This document shows, piece after piece, positions 32,991 to 41,866 of a stretch of DNA of 60,730 nucleotides (position 1 is its first letter; every line of letters starts with the position of its first letter). The stretch is taken from assembly GCA_006844765.1 (NCBI GenBank), contig SPJV01000212.1:1-60730 (forward strand), read 5' to 3'. The DNA is from Alphaproteobacteria bacterium. GTDB taxonomy: Bacteria > Pseudomonadota > Alphaproteobacteria > UBA8366 > Aestuariispiraceae. A program made the translations under genes and the position numbers. The notes beneath the pieces were generated by a model. It did not search any database, was not told where the DNA came from, and was given only the letters and a program-made list of their open reading frames with translations.

Positions 32991-33812
32991 TTGATCCCGT
33001 CGAAATTTCTAATTGGCCTGCTTTTGATTGGTATCGTTGTTGGTTTGGGCGGTATTGCCCCGGCTTATGCTTGCGGCGCTTCGACGAATTGTACGATCGG
33101 TTCACGAAGCTATCGGATTGCATTACCCGATGGTCATGATGGTGAGACACCGATCGGCGCGATTATCTACGCCCATGGGTACAAAGGGTCCGCTAAAGGT
33201 GTGATGGGGAACAAAAGCCTGCGCGGGCTGGCGGAGTCTCTGGGAGTTGCCTTGATCGCCGCTCAATCGGTGGGCGCCGTCTGGGATCTGCCAGGTTCGC
33301 CGGGCAAAGATACCTATCGGGGCATTGACGAGTTCGCCTATTTCGATGCCCTGATTGAAGACGCGGCCACTCGGTTCTCAATTGATCCGTCGAAGCTGCT
33401 TATGACCGGATTTTCTGCCGGCGGCATGATGGTGTGGGAGTTGGCTTGCAAGCGCAGTCAGTCCTTCGCGGGGTTCGCCCCCATCTCCGGCACCTTCTGG
33501 CAACCGGAGCCGCGGACATGCCCAAGTCCGGCGGCGTCCGTCATCCATATTCATGGAAACAGGGATACTGTCGTCCCTTTGACCGGTCGCCGTATTGCCG
33601 ACGCCCGTCAGGGCAATGTGCAAAAGGTGCTCACCATGTATCAACGCCATGGTGATTTCGGTCCGGCAGAGCCTTACCCTGCCCAAAACCTCAACTGCAC
33701 GAGACGCAAGAACGACGCTGGAAAATTCCTGGACTTCTGCCTGTTCGAGGGCGGGCATGAGATAAGGACAGAATATGTGCGTCACGCGTGGGAACAAGTT
33801 TGGGCCCGCTGA
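32991..33812 (+). CDS. PHB-depolymerase/LpqC-like secreted esterase
   Basis: A 273-residue serine esterase with an N-terminal signal peptide (cut near AYACGA). The lipase box is GFSAGGMM, with catalytic His probably in FEGGHEIRTE and Asp in HGNRDTVVPL; IIYAHGYKGSA gives the oxyanion region. It belongs to the LpqC/feruloyl-esterase/PHB-depolymerase family. The start is TTG, chosen because AAGGAG lies nine bases before it. It is divergent from the 70-residue gene. Confidence 0.85.
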   Translation: MIPSKFLIGLLLIGIVVGLGGIAPAYACGASTNCTIGSRSYRIALPDGHDGETPIGAIIYAHGYKGSAKGVMGNKSLRGLAESLGVALIAAQSVGAVWDLPGSPGKDTYRGIDEFAYFDALIEDAATRFSIDPSKLLMTGFSAGGMMVWELACKRSQSFAGFAPISGTFWQPEPRTCPSPAASVIHIHGNRDTVVPLTGRRIADARQGNVQKVLTMYQRHGDFGPAEPYPAQNLNCTRRKNDAGKFLDFCLFEGGHEIRTEYVRHAWEQVWAR

Positions 33813-33930
33813 TAAACCTGTGTCATGATCTTGCGCCGTGGCTTTCTGTCCGCGTTACTCGATCCTGACCCTGTGTCCCGGTAGGCTCGATGTCGTGCAA
33901 TAGGCCGGCGAGGCCCGAGGGGCGCTTGCG

Positions 33931-35928
33931 CTATATCATACGCCCCACCATTCGGCCTTCATAGGTGGCGGCGGGGGTCAATCTGGGGGCGACGCCATCG
34001 CCGATCTCATGGACCTCCAGATCAGGGGCAAGTTCGATCAGACTGTCGGCGAGCCAACGTTCGGAGACATTGGTGCAGGCAAGGACGAGGCTGTCCGCCG
34101 CGATCTCCCCTTCCGTCCCGTCTCGCAGGTCGATAATAGTTGCGGCCGTCCCAGTCCAGGCGCGGACACCGGCATTGGTTACGGTTTCCGCCCCCAGCTT
34201 CTTTAGACGCTCCCGCAGCGGGTAGTCGCTGGACGTTCGTTGTAATTCCATATGCTCGACCGGATGGGGGGTGATGATGGTAACCTTATGCCCCTCCTCT
34301 GCCATGGCCCAGGCGGTGCCCGCGCCCTTCCAATTTCCACCTTCGTCGAGCAGGATCACGTGATGCCCCAGGCGCGCCGATTTCCCCATGACGTCTTCTG
34401 TTGAGAAAACATTGGGTTTCTCAACACCGGGCAGGGCCTCGACATCCGGGAACCAGCGCTGAAATCCCGCACCGTCCGGCAGGCTACCGGTCGCCAGCAC
34501 GACAGCATCGGCACCGGTCTCTAGCACATCCTCCGCTTCCATCGGACAGTTATAGAGAATCTTCACCTGATGCTTTTGTAATTGCGTTTCATACCATTGG
34601 ATCAAGTCCGTGATCTGGCCGCGACGGGGCTGCAGACCGGCTAGTCGAAATTGCCCGCCCAGCTTGTCGGACGCCTCTGCCAGGGTCACCTTGTGGCCGC
34701 GTGCGGCGGCAACCCGGGCGGCTTCCATCCCCGCCGGCCCGCCGCCGACGACAAGAACCTCTCGGGGCGTCTCGGTCGCCTCGAAGCGGTCGCCCCCCCA
34801 CTCCCACTCGCGGCTGACGGAGGGGTTCACCAAACAGGAAATGGCATAATCGCGATAGCGTCGACCCCAGCACATCTGATTGCAGGAGATGCAGGGGCGA
34901 ATATCTTCCACCCGGCCCTCGGCCGCTTTTGTCGCCATATGAGGATCGGCAATCTGCCCCCGCACGATTGAAACCATGTCCGCCTGGGCGGAGGCGATGA
35001 CATAATCCGCATTCTCCGGCGTGCGGATATGGCTTTCGGCCTGAACCTTGGCATGGGTGACGGCCTGTTTGATGCCCTCCGCCAGTGGTGGGCCCAACTT
35101 GTCCTCATAAAGCGCGGTCGGGATCAGAGAGGAGAAATCATAATAGCTCCCCGTGCCGACGGTGATGTAGTCCATCAGATGGCGTTCATCATGCCAGGCA
35201 GCGATTTCCGCCATCCGCGCGTTATTAAGCCCGCCCGGCATCTTGTCGTCCCCAGTGATCGCGATGCCGATCACAAAATCCGGGCCGCAGGCGGCGCGAA
35301 TGCCTTCCGTGATATGCTGGCTGAAGGCCATCCGACGGTCAAAGTCACCGCCCCATTTATCGTCGCGGCTGTTGGTCAGCGGCGACCAGAATTGATCGAT
35401 CAGGGCATTATAGGCGGCGAAAAGTTCTATCCCGTCGAAACCCGCTTCCTTGCAGCGTTGCGCGGCAGTGATATAGGACGCCGCAACTTCCTCAACCTCT
35501 CGCGCCCGCATCGCCCGGCTGCCATCGCTGTCATGATAGCTGACAAAGCCGGAGGGCGACCAATTCGGATGGTAGCTGTTGTCATAATCTCCATGGGCGC
35601 CGATATGCAGCAATTGCTGCAGGATGACCGTGTCCTGGTCCTTCACCGCATCAGTGATCTCCCGGAAATGCGGGATGACCGCATCATCCTCAGCCCGGAA
35701 GCCGCCCCGGATAAAGACACCCGATTTGTGGACGGGCATCGGTTCGACCACGATCATTGCCGCCCCACCAATGGCGCGTTCCAGGTAATAGCCCTTGTGC
35801 CGTCGGCCGGGCAGGCGACCGCCTTCCTCCATATTGGCGGTATGTGCGCCGAAATTGAGGCGGTGCTTCAGGGTCTTGGATCCAACCTGGATGGGGTTGA
35901 AGAGGTTTGGAAAGGCGCTGCCACTCAT
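33931..35928 (-). CDS. TMADH-family Fe-S flavoprotein (DgcA/N-methyl demethylase-like)
   Basis: A 665-residue protein with an N-terminal FMN TIM barrel (old-yellow-enzyme-like, residues ~1-350), the 4Fe-4S cysteines in CISCNQMCWG and SCLVNP, and C-terminal FAD/NAD(P) folds (VLVVGGGPAGMEAARVAAARG). The family includes trimethylamine dehydrogenase, 2,4-dienoyl-CoA reductase, and dimethylglycine or N-methylproline demethylases. Sequence character favours the amine group. It stands alone with no DgcB-like partner nearby. Confidence 0.82.
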   Translation of the reverse strand: MSGSAFPNLFNPIQVGSKTLKHRLNFGAHTANMEEGGRLPGRRHKGYYLERAIGGAAMIVVEPMPVHKSGVFIRGGFRAEDDAVIPHFREITDAVKDQDTVILQQLLHIGAHGDYDNSYHPNWSPSGFVSYHDSDGSRAMRAREVEEVAASYITAAQRCKEAGFDGIELFAAYNALIDQFWSPLTNSRDDKWGGDFDRRMAFSQHITEGIRAACGPDFVIGIAITGDDKMPGGLNNARMAEIAAWHDERHLMDYITVGTGSYYDFSSLIPTALYEDKLGPPLAEGIKQAVTHAKVQAESHIRTPENADYVIASAQADMVSIVRGQIADPHMATKAAEGRVEDIRPCISCNQMCWGRRYRDYAISCLVNPSVSREWEWGGDRFEATETPREVLVVGGGPAGMEAARVAAARGHKVTLAEASDKLGGQFRLAGLQPRRGQITDLIQWYETQLQKHQVKILYNCPMEAEDVLETGADAVVLATGSLPDGAGFQRWFPDVEALPGVEKPNVFSTEDVMGKSARLGHHVILLDEGGNWKGAGTAWAMAEEGHKVTIITPHPVEHMELQRTSSDYPLRERLKKLGAETVTNAGVRAWTGTAATIIDLRDGTEGEIAADSLVLACTNVSERWLADSLIELAPDLEVHEIGDGVAPRLTPAATYEGRMVGRMI

Positions 35929-36226
35929 ATCTTGAGACTCCGGTTTCGATTGGTTGAAGACTAGCGGCGTCTCAAGATTTCACAAATCAGAGAAATTCAT
36001 ACCGGCCATAAGGTGAGTGGAGGTCTGGCTGTGCGCACGCTGTCGTGAAACCGTCATCGAATCTCGCTAAATATGACCTCGTCCTGGTAATCGGACACTA
36101 CAAACAGACACAGAATAGGCTCGCCCTACAAAATGTTGTGGTCGAGTTTCGATTCGAGTAGGCTTTTTTGCGATTCGCGACCGGACGGTGTGTTTCGGAC
36201 ACCCATGACGCGAGGAGAAATGTGCA

Positions 36227-36787
36227 GTGCTTGATGAATTGGATAACAGCCCAGCCCTAGTGCTGAATGCGGATTTCCGCCCCTTGAGTTACTTCCCGCT
36301 CTCGCTGTGGAGCTGGCAGGAAAGCGTTAAGGCGGTGGTTTCCAGCCGCGTGAATGTCCTGTCTGAATATGACACGGAAGTGCATAGCCCGAGCATGAAG
36401 ATCCGCCTGCCGAGCGTGATTTCGCTGAAGGATTATGTTCAACCGGCCCGGCGCCCGGCCTTCACCCGGTTTAATGTCTTCCTGCGGGATCGCTTCATCT
36501 GTCAGTATTGCCGGGGGGCCTTCCCAGCGCAGGAGTTGACCTTCGATCATGTGGTGCCACGCAGTCAGGGTGGCCGGACCACCTGGCAGAATGTTGTGGC
36601 GTCCTGCGGCCCCTGCAATCTGAAAAAGGGTGGTCGGACGCCCAGGCAAGCGGAGCTTCCCCTCATCCGTCAGCCGATTGAGCCGACGACGTTTGAGCTG
36701 CAGGAAAATGGGCGGGGTTTCCCGCCTAATTTTTTACATCAAAGCTGGAATGATTATCTCTACTGGGATACCGAACTGGAGACTTAA
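36227..36787 (+). CDS. HNH endonuclease
   Basis: A 186-residue protein with an HNH domain: zinc-binding pairs CQYC and CGPCN, the catalytic region FDHVVPRSQGG and the intervening TTWQNVVASC. The N-terminal ~75 residues (LVLNADFRPLSYFPLSLWSW) are typical of a widespread chromosomal HNH family common in alphaproteobacteria. It starts with GTG. The 298-bp region before it (35929-36226) shows no gene. Confidence 0.9.
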   Translation: MLDELDNSPALVLNADFRPLSYFPLSLWSWQESVKAVVSSRVNVLSEYDTEVHSPSMKIRLPSVISLKDYVQPARRPAFTRFNVFLRDRFICQYCRGAFPAQELTFDHVVPRSQGGRTTWQNVVASCGPCNLKKGGRTPRQAELPLIRQPIEPTTFELQENGRGFPPNFLHQSWNDYLYWDTELET

Positions 36788-36894
36788 TGTCGCCGGCTTG
36801 GCGCCCCCCGCGTCTTTGAAGGCCAGCTACCGGCTATAGTGCGTCCTGCGAATCCCACCTAAACTGTGATGGCTCCACGTCGTCTCGACGGTCA

Positions 36895-37674
36895 ATGGTC
36901 GCGATGGGTTTGCACAGTGAGACAATGTCGATGACAAAATCCCGAAAAGTCGAGTTTCTGAATACGAAAAGCGGCGGCTATCTGGTCTTTGCCAAGGATT
37001 TCGATATTGCAGACAGGCTTCGCAAGGATGGCGTTCATGATCGGGAGGTCATCGAAACCGGTTTCTCTCTGTTGCAAGAAGATGGCTGGGGTCCGGGCAA
37101 CGGCGGCACCCTGATCGATGCGGGGGCGCATCTGGGGACGTTTTCGATACCGCTTGCGGGAAAATTCGGGCTTACGGTTCAGGCATTTGAGGCGCAAAGG
37201 GAAGTGGCGCAACTGCTGGGGGCGAATTATCAGCTCAACAGCATTTCCGAAGCCTGGGTCCATAACATCGCCCTTGGTGCGACCGATGGGCCGGGGCATG
37301 TCGACATCCCACGCGCGGACTACACACAGCCGGGCAATTTTGGGGCCTTTTCCGTTGATCCGGAGATTTCGCGGGATCGATCCGCTGTCAGGCTTCGGCT
37401 GACCGACCAGACGGAACGCGTTCCCCTGCGCAGCATAGACAGTTTTGCCTTCACAGAGGTCGCCTTGATCAAGATTGATGTGGAGGGTCAGGAATTGGCG
37501 GTGCTTGAGGGCGCTGTGGAGACACTGCGCGTCAATGGTTTACCGCCGATATTGTTTGAATGCTGGCAGGGTGAGGATTATCGGGACCTGCGGATGCAGA
37601 CCATGGCCTTCGTGGAAGGGCTGGGCTACGACCTGAGAGAATTCGGGGAAAACATCGCCGCCCAGCGGAAGTAA
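36895..37674 (+). CDS. FkbM-family methyltransferase
   Basis: A 259-residue SAM-dependent methyltransferase. The SAM motif I is LIDAGAHLGTFSIPLAGKFG, and the family hallmark IKIDVEGQELAVLEGA occurs near residue 200. FkbM proteins O-methylate sugars or polyketides. The start is uncertain, with ATGs also at codons 4 and 11. No glycan cluster is adjacent. Confidence 0.85.
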   Translation: MVAMGLHSETMSMTKSRKVEFLNTKSGGYLVFAKDFDIADRLRKDGVHDREVIETGFSLLQEDGWGPGNGGTLIDAGAHLGTFSIPLAGKFGLTVQAFEAQREVAQLLGANYQLNSISEAWVHNIALGATDGPGHVDIPRADYTQPGNFGAFSVDPEISRDRSAVRLRLTDQTERVPLRSIDSFAFTEVALIKIDVEGQELAVLEGAVETLRVNGLPPILFECWQGEDYRDLRMQTMAFVEGLGYDLREFGENIAAQRK

Positions 37675-37688
37675 GGGGAACCAAGATC

Positions 37689-38186
37689 ATGGGTAAGACA
37701 CCGGGCAGGGGCGCGGTCGTTAGCCTTCAGCCAATCACTGCAAAAACAGTCCGGCAGATCTGCGGTTTGGCGATTGCCGAAAGACAGCGGGCTAATGTGT
37801 CCGCGAACGCCTGGTCGATGGCCGAGGCCTATTTCCAACCGGCAGCATGGTTTCGCGCAGTTTACGCCGATGAATGCCCGGTTGGCTTTGTCATGCTGTA
37901 TGATACCTCACTGGAGAATGCCGTGCCGCATCCGGATTATCCGGATGAACCTCTCATTCTCTGGCGGTTCATGATCGACGAGGCCTATCAAGGCCTTGGT
38001 TATGGCCGTCAGGCTATCAGCCTGGTTAAGGAGCATGCGCGGACCAAACCGGACGTCACACAGATTGTGTCAAGCTATGTCCCGGGCCCGAATGGCGCCG
38101 CTGGCTTTTATGCCGGCCTGGGCTTCAAAGAAACCGGTCGGACACTTGCCAACGGCACCGAGAACGAGATCATACTAGATCTGTAA
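37689..38186 (+). CDS. GNAT acetyltransferase (diamine/spermidine type)
   Basis: A 165-residue GNAT enzyme. Acetyl-CoA-binding motif A is MIDEAYQGLGYGRQAISLVK, and the C-terminal motif is AAGFYAGLGFKETG. The LILWRFMIDE segment is shared with spermine/spermidine acetyltransferases such as BltD/PaiA. Substrate not certain. It lies 14 bp after the methyltransferase, so the two may be co-transcribed. Confidence 0.85.
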   Translation: MGKTPGRGAVVSLQPITAKTVRQICGLAIAERQRANVSANAWSMAEAYFQPAAWFRAVYADECPVGFVMLYDTSLENAVPHPDYPDEPLILWRFMIDEAYQGLGYGRQAISLVKEHARTKPDVTQIVSSYVPGPNGAAGFYAGLGFKETGRTLANGTENEIILDL

Positions 38187-38206
38187 AATGAGCAGCTTGA
38201 AAAAGA

Positions 38207-39274
38207 TCAGCTTGCCTCGCTGAGGCAGCTGCGCATGGCCGCTGCCATGTTCTCGATCAGCTCGAAATATAGCTCCGGGCCGTCTTCAACTGCCGCGCCA
38301 AGCGGGTCCAGTTCGGCTTTGCGGATGCCGGAACCCTCGGCCACAACCGTCACAAGCTTGTTCGGAAATTGTGGCTCGGAGAAAACGCAAACCACCCCAA
38401 GCTCTTCGATCTTGTGCTTGATTTCCTTCAACCGGGCCGCACCCGGCATTGTTTCAGGTGATACCGTTACAGATCCGGCTGCCTTCATGTGAAAGCGGTT
38501 TTCAAAGTAGTGATAGGCATCATGGAAAACGATGAAACGCTTCTCATGAACAGGTTCCAGGGCTTCTTCCACATGATGCATTAACCCGTGAAGGCGGTCA
38601 TCCAGCGCAGCCGCGTTCGCCCAGTACATATCGCTGTTCTCCGGGTCAATCTTGGCAAGGGTCTCGGCGATCTTGTTGGCGATTACCTCTGCGTTATGCG
38701 GGTCGAGCCAGATATGCGGGTCGATGCCCCCTTCGTGATCATGCTCATCGTGGGCGTGTTCATCATGTTCGTCGTCGTCATGCTCGTCATGGGCATGTTC
38801 ATCATGTTCGTCGTGATCATGCTCATCATGGGCGTGTTCATCATGATCACCGTGATCATGGTCATGGGCTTCAAAGGCGCCATCTTCGCGGAAGGGCAAG
38901 AGTGTGAGCCCTGCCGTTTCGATTAGCTCAACCGCACGACCGTCGGCGGCAATGCTTTCAACGGGCTTTGTCAGGAAGCCTTCCAGAGCAGGCCCAACCC
39001 AGAAAACCACATCCGCATCCTGCAGCATCTGAGCCTGAGACGGTTTCAACGCGACGTCATGGGGAGACCCGGCACCGGTCACGATCAAATCCGGTGTTCC
39101 TACGCCCTTCATGATCGCAGCCGCAATACCGTGAATAGGCTTTATGGAGGTGACCACCTTGGGTCCGGCCCAAGCCACGCTGGAGATGGCGAGTGAGGCG
39201 GATATAACGGTTGTGGCGAGGAGGGTCTTCGCCGCGAAATGTCCGGAAACTCTTTGTCGCTTCGATGCGATCAT
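38207..39274 (-). CDS. znuA: zinc ABC transporter binding protein ZnuA
   Basis: A 355-residue periplasmic zinc-binding protein with signal peptide cut near AWAGPK. A long His/Asp/Glu loop (residues ~125-180) is built of 13-residue units of the form HDEHDHDEHDEHA. Zinc ligands lie in GSPHDVALKPSQ, MHHVEE and YFENRFHM. The ATG at 39274 has AGGAG at proper spacing; a start seven codons upstream is weaker. It is divergent from znuC across a region with Zur boxes. Confidence 0.93.
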   Translation of the reverse strand: MIASKRQRVSGHFAAKTLLATTVISASLAISSVAWAGPKVVTSIKPIHGIAAAIMKGVGTPDLIVTGAGSPHDVALKPSQAQMLQDADVVFWVGPALEGFLTKPVESIAADGRAVELIETAGLTLLPFREDGAFEAHDHDHGDHDEHAHDEHDHDEHDEHAHDEHDDDEHDEHAHDEHDHEGGIDPHIWLDPHNAEVIANKIAETLAKIDPENSDMYWANAAALDDRLHGLMHHVEEALEPVHEKRFIVFHDAYHYFENRFHMKAAGSVTVSPETMPGAARLKEIKHKIEELGVVCVFSEPQFPNKLVTVVAEGSGIRKAELDPLGAAVEDGPELYFELIENMAAAMRSCLSEAS

Positions 39275-39429
39275 GATGATGCTCCTGTTCGGCAAGGCCG
39301 AAACTCTCTGTCGTTAAGGGGTTTGAATTGGTGTTCCGCGGGGGTTGCCGGTCGTACTCTGCTTCATTGACTGGTGTGTGTGTTGTTGCACTGGCTGATG
39401 ATCGCGACTACTAACCGGGGATGTGGTTT

Positions 39430-39459
39430 GTTATATCATAACGGATGTTATATCATAAC
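39430..39459. promoter_or_regulatory. two identical Zur-type boxes
   Basis: GTTATATCATAAC occurs twice, at 39430-39442 and 39447-39459, 17 bp apart. It fits the alphaproteobacterial Zur pattern GTTATNNNATAAC. The pair lies between divergent znuA and znuC and the regulator zur is in the same cluster, so zinc repression of both arms and autoregulation are likely. The 292-bp region has no gene. Confidence 0.85.
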
Positions 39460-39566
39460 GCGATGCGGGCGCAACGGGTTCCTTTCAGGTAAGAGACGAT
39501 CCTTAGCCGGAGCCCGTAACTGCGAAATCCGATGTTATGACCGTCTGAAAAAGGGTGTGTTGCACC

Positions 39567-40466
39567 GTGAATTCTGTTTCGAGATTTCTTAGTCGGTCCG
39601 TGGAGACCCAAGCCTCAGAAGCTGGCGGCCAAGAGTTGGTGTCGCTTTCCAATGCGGGCGCGCAGGGTGAGGGGCGCTGGCTGGTTCGCGGGGTTGATTT
39701 GACGGTCCAGCAAGGGGAGATCGTAACCCTGATCGGACCGAATGGATCGGGAAAGTCGACGACGGCAAAGCTCGCGCTTGGTCTGTTGCAGGCAGATGAA
39801 GGCGCGGCCCGCCGGCGGCGGAATCTGGTCGTCGGCTATGTCCCCCAGAAAGTAACGATTGATTGGACGCTGCCGCTGACAGTGTCGCGGTTCATGCATT
39901 TGTCCGGCCGGGTCACGCGGGAAGAGGCGGCTGAGGCCATGGCGGCGACAGGGGTTGCGCATCTTGGCGCGTCAGAGGTTCGCACCCTGTCCGGTGGCGA
40001 GTTCCAGCGTGTCATGCTGGCCCGGGCCATCGCGCGCAAACCGGATCTGCTTGTCCTGGACGAACCGGTACAAGGGGTCGATTTCACGGGAGAGATTGCG
40101 ATCTATGAGTTGATCCGCTCAATCCGGGACCAGCTCAACTGTGGTGTGCTGCTGATTTCCCATGACCTTCATGTGGTGATGGCTGCGACGGATAGGGTGG
40201 TGTGCCTGAACGGTCATGTGTGTTGTTCCGGCACGCCGAGCGATGTCGCGTCTCACCAGGCCTATCGTGAATTATTCGGTCAACGGGCGGCGTCGGCTAT
40301 CGCAATCTATGAACATAATCACGATCACACACACCTGCCGGATGGTCGCGTGCGCAATGTCGATGGCAGTATATCCGACAGCTGCAGCGGCCATGATCAC
40401 GGCGGACCAAGTCATGATGGACCTGGGCATGATGGATCTGGGCATGATGGACATAATCATGGATGA
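39567..40466 (+). CDS. znuC: zinc ABC transporter ATPase ZnuC with His-rich tail
   Basis: About 299 residues. Walker A GPNGSGKST, signature LSGGEFQRVMLARA, Walker B LLVLDEPVQGVDF and the H-loop LISHDLHVVM are visible. After residue ~245 it has a C-terminal His/Gly/Asp-rich extension (EHNHDHTHLP... to GHDGHNHG), which probably binds zinc in the cytoplasm. The GTG at 39567 is chosen for the AAAGGG site; a GTG four codons earlier is possible. Confidence 0.9.
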   Translation: MNSVSRFLSRSVETQASEAGGQELVSLSNAGAQGEGRWLVRGVDLTVQQGEIVTLIGPNGSGKSTTAKLALGLLQADEGAARRRRNLVVGYVPQKVTIDWTLPLTVSRFMHLSGRVTREEAAEAMAATGVAHLGASEVRTLSGGEFQRVMLARAIARKPDLLVLDEPVQGVDFTGEIAIYELIRSIRDQLNCGVLLISHDLHVVMAATDRVVCLNGHVCCSGTPSDVASHQAYRELFGQRAASAIAIYEHNHDHTHLPDGRVRNVDGSISDSCSGHDHGGPSHDGPGHDGSGHDGHNHG

Positions 40467-41286
40467 TTTCTTCACACGGGCCTTGATCGCCGGTGTCGGT
40501 GTCGCGCTTGTGGCTGGTCCCCTGGGCTGCATCGTGGTCTGGCGGCGCCTCGCCTATTTCGGGGATACGCTGTCGCATGCGGCCCTGGTGGGTGTTGCCC
40601 TGGCGCTCCTGCTCCAAGTCAGTATCCCCTTGGCGGTCTTCGGGGTTTCACTGATGGTTGCCCTGATGCTCTTCCTCCTGCAACGGGGCACGGCAATCAG
40701 TGCGGATGCCATTCTTGGGCTTCTATCCCACACGGCGCTCGCCATGGGTCTTGTTGTGTTGGCCTTTATGAGCGGTACTCAGGTTGATCTTTTGGGCCTG
40801 CTTTTCGGCGATATTCTGGCGGTTTCGGTTACCGATATCGTGACCATCTATCTCGGCGGCGGCGCTGTGCTTCTCTGCCTGGCGCTGGTCTGGCGTCCGC
40901 TCTTCGCGGCCACGGTCAGTCCGGAGATCGCTGAGGCGGAGGGCGGTAAACCCAGTCGGGTCAATCTGATCTTCACAGTGCTGATGGCAGGCGCTATCGC
41001 CATTGCATTAAAGATCGTCGGGGCCTTGTTGATCACCGCGTTGTTGATCATCCCGGCAGCGGCGGCCCGCCGTTTCGCCAGAGGGCCGGAGATGATGGCG
41101 GTATTGTCTTCCCTGATCGGTGCGGCCGCTGTTATTTTGGGGCTGAACGGATCATTGGCCTGGGATACACCATCTGGACCGAGTATCGTATTGGCAGCTG
41201 TGCTATTCTTTCTTATCGGCATCTCGCCGCTTGCCCGGTTGTTTCGACGCGGGGCAGCGGACCCTTCATCGGAGAGAGCGTCATGA
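40459..41286 (+). CDS. znuB: zinc ABC transporter permease ZnuB
   Basis: ABC-3 family permease of about 275 residues. MDDFFTRALIAGVGVALVAG starts the protein, and GDTLSHAALVGVALALLL and GALLITALLIIPAAAARRFA are typical. The ATG at 40459 overlaps the znuC stop by 8 bp. The frame is open upstream inside znuC, but that part only mirrors the His-rich tail. It overlaps zur by 4 bp. Confidence 0.92.
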   Translation: MDDFFTRALIAGVGVALVAGPLGCIVVWRRLAYFGDTLSHAALVGVALALLLQVSIPLAVFGVSLMVALMLFLLQRGTAISADAILGLLSHTALAMGLVVLAFMSGTQVDLLGLLFGDILAVSVTDIVTIYLGGGAVLLCLALVWRPLFAATVSPEIAEAEGGKPSRVNLIFTVLMAGAIAIALKIVGALLITALLIIPAAAARRFARGPEMMAVLSSLIGAAAVILGLNGSLAWDTPSGPSIVLAAVLFFLIGISPLARLFRRGAADPSSERAS

Positions 41287-41690
41287 CCGACAAGCAGAGC
41301 GGGGAGACCCTGACACGCAATCAAACCCTGGTGCTGGAGGCTCTATCAGCGGCGGAAACAGCCATGACGGCTTATGCTTTGTTGGATGTCTTGCGGGATT
41401 CCGGCCTTCGGGCACCGCCGCAAGTCTACCGGGCCTTGGAGCGCTTGAGGGCGCTTGGGCTTGTTCACCGGATTGAGAGCCTGAATGCCTTTGTCGCGTG
41501 CTGCCATCCGGATCACGATCACGCCCCGGCGACAATTTTCGCCATTTGTGAAGACTGCGGCACCGTCTCGGAAATTGAGAACGAAGCCATCGCCGGACGT
41601 TTAGAAACCGTGGCCGGCGAAGCCGATTTCAAGCTCAGCCGATCCGCCATTGAGCTGAAAGGCCAATGCGGCGACTGCACAGCGAAATAA
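41283..41690 (+). CDS. zur: Fur-family zinc regulator Zur
   Basis: A 135-residue Fur-family repressor with N-terminal winged helix (SAAETAMTAYALLDVLRDSG, PQVYRALERLRALGLVHRIE), the HDH metal site in HPDHDHAPATIFAICEDCG and two CxxC pairs (CEDC, CGDC) for structural zinc. Its place in the znu operon marks it as Zur rather than Fur. Confidence 0.93.
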   Translation: MTDKQSGETLTRNQTLVLEALSAAETAMTAYALLDVLRDSGLRAPPQVYRALERLRALGLVHRIESLNAFVACCHPDHDHAPATIFAICEDCGTVSEIENEAIAGRLETVAGEADFKLSRSAIELKGQCGDCTAK

Positions 41691-41750
41691 TCTCGTCTAA
41701 CCGCATCTCATATTTCGAAACGGTTCTGTGACGTTTCCGTGATGCGACAA

Positions 41751-41786
41751 TTGTGCGGTTGCAGCATTCGTTGCGCATGTGCAGCA
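41751..41786. promoter_or_regulatory. tandem PhaR-like TGC-rich sites
   Basis: TTGTGCGGTTGCAGCATTCG at 41751 and TTGCGCATGTGCAGCATTCC at 41771 are 20-bp direct repeats, each containing a TTGYGC-N3-TGCAGCA dyad. They lie 80-115 bp before the CoA-transferase-like gene. The common pattern with the sites near the PHB-depolymerase-like gene suggests one regulator. Confidence 0.5.
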
Positions 41787-41866
41787 TTCCTCCATAAAGC
41801 GTGCCGCAAGGAATAGATATTGGATCTATCCTGTGGACAACGGATTGCACGCGGTTGCTTAATCCC

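Noticed and set aside
38728..38870. CRISPR-like repetitive DNA
   Set aside because: It encodes the His-rich loop of ZnuA in 39-bp units without unique spacers.
40216..40458. Upstream extension of the znuB reading frame
   Set aside because: Lies within znuC in another frame; the ATG at 40459 gives a normal ABC-3 permease.
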